DNA of 64,000 nucleotides from VKMB-3413 sp041027365 (GTDB taxonomy: Bacteria > Pseudomonadota > Alphaproteobacteria > Rhizobiales > Rhizobiaceae): NCBI RefSeq assembly GCF_041027365.1, contig NZ_JBFTEH010000013.1, forward strand, positions 1 to 64,000, in the 5' to 3' direction. Below the pieces are notes generated by a model. The model searched no databases. It saw only the letters and a program-made list of their open reading frames with translations, and was not told where the DNA came from. Position numbers and translations under genes: made by a program. Positions 62,082-64,000 of this stretch are shown here, piece by piece (the stretch's first letter is position 1; every line of letters begins with the position of its first letter).

Positions 62082-63284
62082 ATGTCCGTCCGCCCTCTCG
62101 CCCTTCGCCTGTTCGCGGCCGCCGTTGCGGTGTCTCCGCTGGCCCTGCGCGCGCTTCCGGCCGCAGCCGAAACCGCGGCTCCCGCGAGCGTTGCGCCGCA
62201 GCCGCCGAGCGTTACCGTCGTCCCGGCCGCCGTGAAGGAACTCGTTTCGACGATCACCGTCACGGGCTCGCTGACCCCGCGCGAGACGGTGATGGTCGGG
62301 GCCGACGTCGACGGGCTCCGGGTGATCCAGCTCCTCGCCGACGAGGGCGACACGGTGAAGGCCGGCCAGGTCCTCGCCCGGCTGGAGACCGACATGATCG
62401 AGACCGATCTCGCCCAGAACGCCGCGCAGATCGCCAAGGCGGACGCGACCCTCGCCCAGGCGAAGACGCAGATCGAGAACGCCAAGGCAGTCGCCACCGA
62501 GGCCGAGGCGGCGCTCGCCCGCGCCCAGCCGCTCGCCAAGAAGGGCATCATCGGACAGAGCGAGCTCGACCAGCGCATCCAGGCGGCGACGTCGGGCCGG
62601 GCGAGCCTTGCCAACGCGCAGCAGGGCGTCGTGGTGGCGCAGGCCGACAAGGCCGTGCTGGAGGCGACGCGCAAGCAGCTCGAACTGAAACGCTCGAAGG
62701 CCGAGATCCGGGCGCCGGCGGACGGGCTGGTCCTGTCGCGCTCGGTCAAGCTCGGCAGCGTCGTCTCCGCCGGCAGCGGCGCGCTGTTCGAGATCGCGCG
62801 CGACGGGCTGATCGAGCTCGACGCGCAGGTGCCCGAGACCCAGCTCGGCGCGCTCGAGAAAGGGCAGAAGGTCAGCGTCAGCCTGCCGGGCGGCGACAAG
62901 ACCGTGCAGGGCGAGATCCGGCTGGTGGCGCCGAAGGTCGACGAGACGACGCGTCTCGGCGACGTCAAGATCGCGCTGCCGAAGTCCGATGCGCTGCATG
63001 CCGGCGCCTTCGCGCGCGGCGTCGTCGAGGTCGCGCGCGACAAGGGCGTCGTCCTGCCGCGCACGGCGGTCATCTTCGACGGCGACCGGCCGAGCGTCCA
63101 GGTCGTCCGTGACGGCAAGGTCGAGACGCGTCAGGTCGTCCTCGGGATTTCCGACGGCGCGTCGGTCGAAATCAAATCCGGCGTCCAGGCCGGCGAAGCG
63201 GTCGTGGCGACGGCCGGCACCTTCGTGCGCGACGGCGACGCCGTCACGCCGGTGCCGGTGAAGACGGCGGAGGCGCAGCGATGA
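62082..63284 (+). CDS. RND efflux periplasmic adaptor (membrane fusion protein)
   Basis: 400 residues. ATG 62082 is preferred (GAGG eight bases upstream); ATG 62076 is also in frame. Signal peptide MSVRPLALRLFAAAVAVSPL, cleaved near ALPAAA. Barrel-sandwich halves are GLRVIQLLADEGDTVKAGQV and KAEIRAPADGLVLSRSVKLG, separated by an alanine-rich coiled-coil hairpin (about 110-200, LAQAKTQIENAKAVATEAEA). A beta-barrel and membrane-proximal domain follow. No lipobox cysteine is seen. The stop overlaps the RND pump start (ATGA). Confidence 0.93.
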   Translation: MSVRPLALRLFAAAVAVSPLALRALPAAAETAAPASVAPQPPSVTVVPAAVKELVSTITVTGSLTPRETVMVGADVDGLRVIQLLADEGDTVKAGQVLARLETDMIETDLAQNAAQIAKADATLAQAKTQIENAKAVATEAEAALARAQPLAKKGIIGQSELDQRIQAATSGRASLANAQQGVVVAQADKAVLEATRKQLELKRSKAEIRAPADGLVLSRSVKLGSVVSAGSGALFEIARDGLIELDAQVPETQLGALEKGQKVSVSLPGGDKTVQGEIRLVAPKVDETTRLGDVKIALPKSDALHAGAFARGVVEVARDKGVVLPRTAVIFDGDRPSVQVVRDGKVETRQVVLGISDGASVEIKSGVQAGEAVVATAGTFVRDGDAVTPVPVKTAEAQR

Positions 63285-64000
63285 ACTGGAACTTCTCCGC
63301 CTGGGCGATCCGCCATCCGGTCCCGCCGATCCTGCTCTTCGTGGTGCTGATCGCGCTCGGCCTCGTCAGCTTCTCCGGCCTGCCGATCACCCGCTTTCCG
63401 AATATCGACGTGCCGATCATCACCGTCACGGTGACCGAATCCGGCTCGGCGCCGTCTGAACTCGAGACGCAGGTGACCAAGAAGGTCGAGGACGCGATCT
63501 CCTCCGTCTCCGGCCTCAAGCACGTCACCTCGACGATCACCGACGGCATGTCGGTGACAGCGGCGGAGTTCCGCCTGGAGGTCGACAGCAGCAAGGCGCT
63601 CGACGACGTCAAGGACGCCATCGCCAAGATCCGCTCGGACCTCCCCGCGACGGTCGACGAGCCGATCGTCCAGCGGCTGAACGTCGAGGACCAGTCGATC
63701 GTCACCTATGGCGCCTATGCGCCGGGCAAGACGCCGGAACAGCTCTCCTGGTTCATCGACGACACCGTCATCCGCGCCCTGCAGGGGCTGAAGGGCGTCG
63801 GCCGGGTCGAGCGCATGGGCGGCGTCGAGCGCGAGATCCAGGTGCGGCTCGATCCGGACCGGCTGGCGGCGCTCGGCGTCACCGCGGCGCAGGTCAACGC
63901 GCAGCTGCGCTCGACCAATGTCGACCGCTCCGGCGGGCGCGCCGACTTCGGCGGCCAGGAGCAGGCGATCCGCACGCTCGCTTCCGCCGACACGGTGCAA
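63281..64000 (+). CDS. RND efflux pump (AcrB/HAE-1 family), 5' part cut by window edge
   Basis: 240 codons are visible and remain open to the right edge. N-terminus MNWNFSAWAIRHPVPPILLF is the first membrane segment; FPNIDVPIITVTVTESGSAP, LETQVTKKVEDAISSVSGLK and RMGGVEREIQVRLDPDRLAA are typical of RND pumps (first porter loop). The complete protein should be about 1,000-1,050 residues. It is coupled to the adaptor gene by a four-base overlap. Substrates are unknown; a drug or organic toxin exporter is likely. Confidence 0.94.
   Translation, partial: MNWNFSAWAIRHPVPPILLFVVLIALGLVSFSGLPITRFPNIDVPIITVTVTESGSAPSELETQVTKKVEDAISSVSGLKHVTSTITDGMSVTAAEFRLEVDSSKALDDVKDAIAKIRSDLPATVDEPIVQRLNVEDQSIVTYGAYAPGKTPEQLSWFIDDTVIRALQGLKGVGRVERMGGVEREIQVRLDPDRLAALGVTAAQVNAQLRSTNVDRSGGRADFGGQEQAIRTLASADTVQ

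Overview
The window is GC-rich (about two thirds G+C by eye). Gene families and gene order look like an alphaproteobacterium, probably Hyphomicrobiales (Rhizobiales): stacked ABC and TRAP importers, FadR-type GntR regulators, PdxA2/four-carbon-acid-sugar kinase, a NicAB-like molybdenum hydroxylase, an XylR-type regulator. No rRNA, ribosomal or core biosynthetic operon was seen, so this is accessory DNA. The genus cannot be fixed from the sequence alone.

Region by region. (1) 1-8.7 kb is a mobile-element remnant: the C-terminus of an IS481-type transposase at the left edge, tRNA-Arg(UCU), an N-terminal fragment of a type III restriction helicase, a MobA/MobL-like relaxase with a coiled-coil partner, and a four-gene cassette. 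The cassette holds an unknown protein, a protein with a degenerate PD-(D/E)XK-like motif, an 85-residue protein and a soluble FtsH-like AAA+ zinc protease whose C-terminus is cut off. (2) 8.7-15.7 kb (minus) is a tightly overlapping operon: PotD/A/B/C-like ABC importer, a BPL_N/glutamine-amidotransferase-like protein and a gamma-glutamyltransferase, with a divergent GntR regulator and a perfect 20-bp palindrome between them. (3) 17.0-23.7 kb (minus) is an amino-acid-type ABC importer, a class V aminotransferase-fold enzyme, a dihydropyrimidinase/hydantoinase and a DUF3830 protein, with a GntR regulator and an 18-bp palindromic operator candidate. (4) 24.4-43.6 kb (plus) is a sugar/sugar-acid island: DeoR regulator, acid-sugar kinase, PdxA2, aldehyde dehydrogenase, two complete ribose-type ABC importers, two TIM-barrel isomerases/epimerases, a GMC dehydrogenase with its small subunit, an XylR-type regulator and a Gfo/Idh/MocA oxidoreductase. 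(5) 43.7-46.1 kb is a decay zone: a frameshifted TauE/SafE gene, a headless GntR gene, a headless TctA gene joined to it head to head, and a decayed acyl-CoA-synthetase-like remnant. (6) 46.1-55 kb is a TRAP importer and FAH-family hydrolase (minus), divergent from GntR, TauE/SafE, a two-subunit molybdenum hydroxylase and a leaderless ModA-like protein (plus). (7) 55-56.2 kb is a partial IS5-family element that has cut a secreted ClpP-like gene. (8) 56.2-60.8 kb is phnCDEE, phosphonate/phosphate-ester uptake without C-P lyase genes, with a tandem-repeat insertion in one PhnE. (9) 61.3-64 kb is a TetR-MFP-RND efflux locus running off the right edge.

Most modules follow one plan: regulator, importer, then two to four enzymes for one substrate. 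Three of the left-hand module boundaries (8.25, 16.8 and 23.9 kb) carry copies of one roughly 45-bp repeat that looks like an insertion-sequence end, which suggests the region grew by successive insertion of catabolic cassettes. The least understood unit is the relaxase-linked AAA+ protease/nuclease-like cassette at 4.2-8.2 kb.
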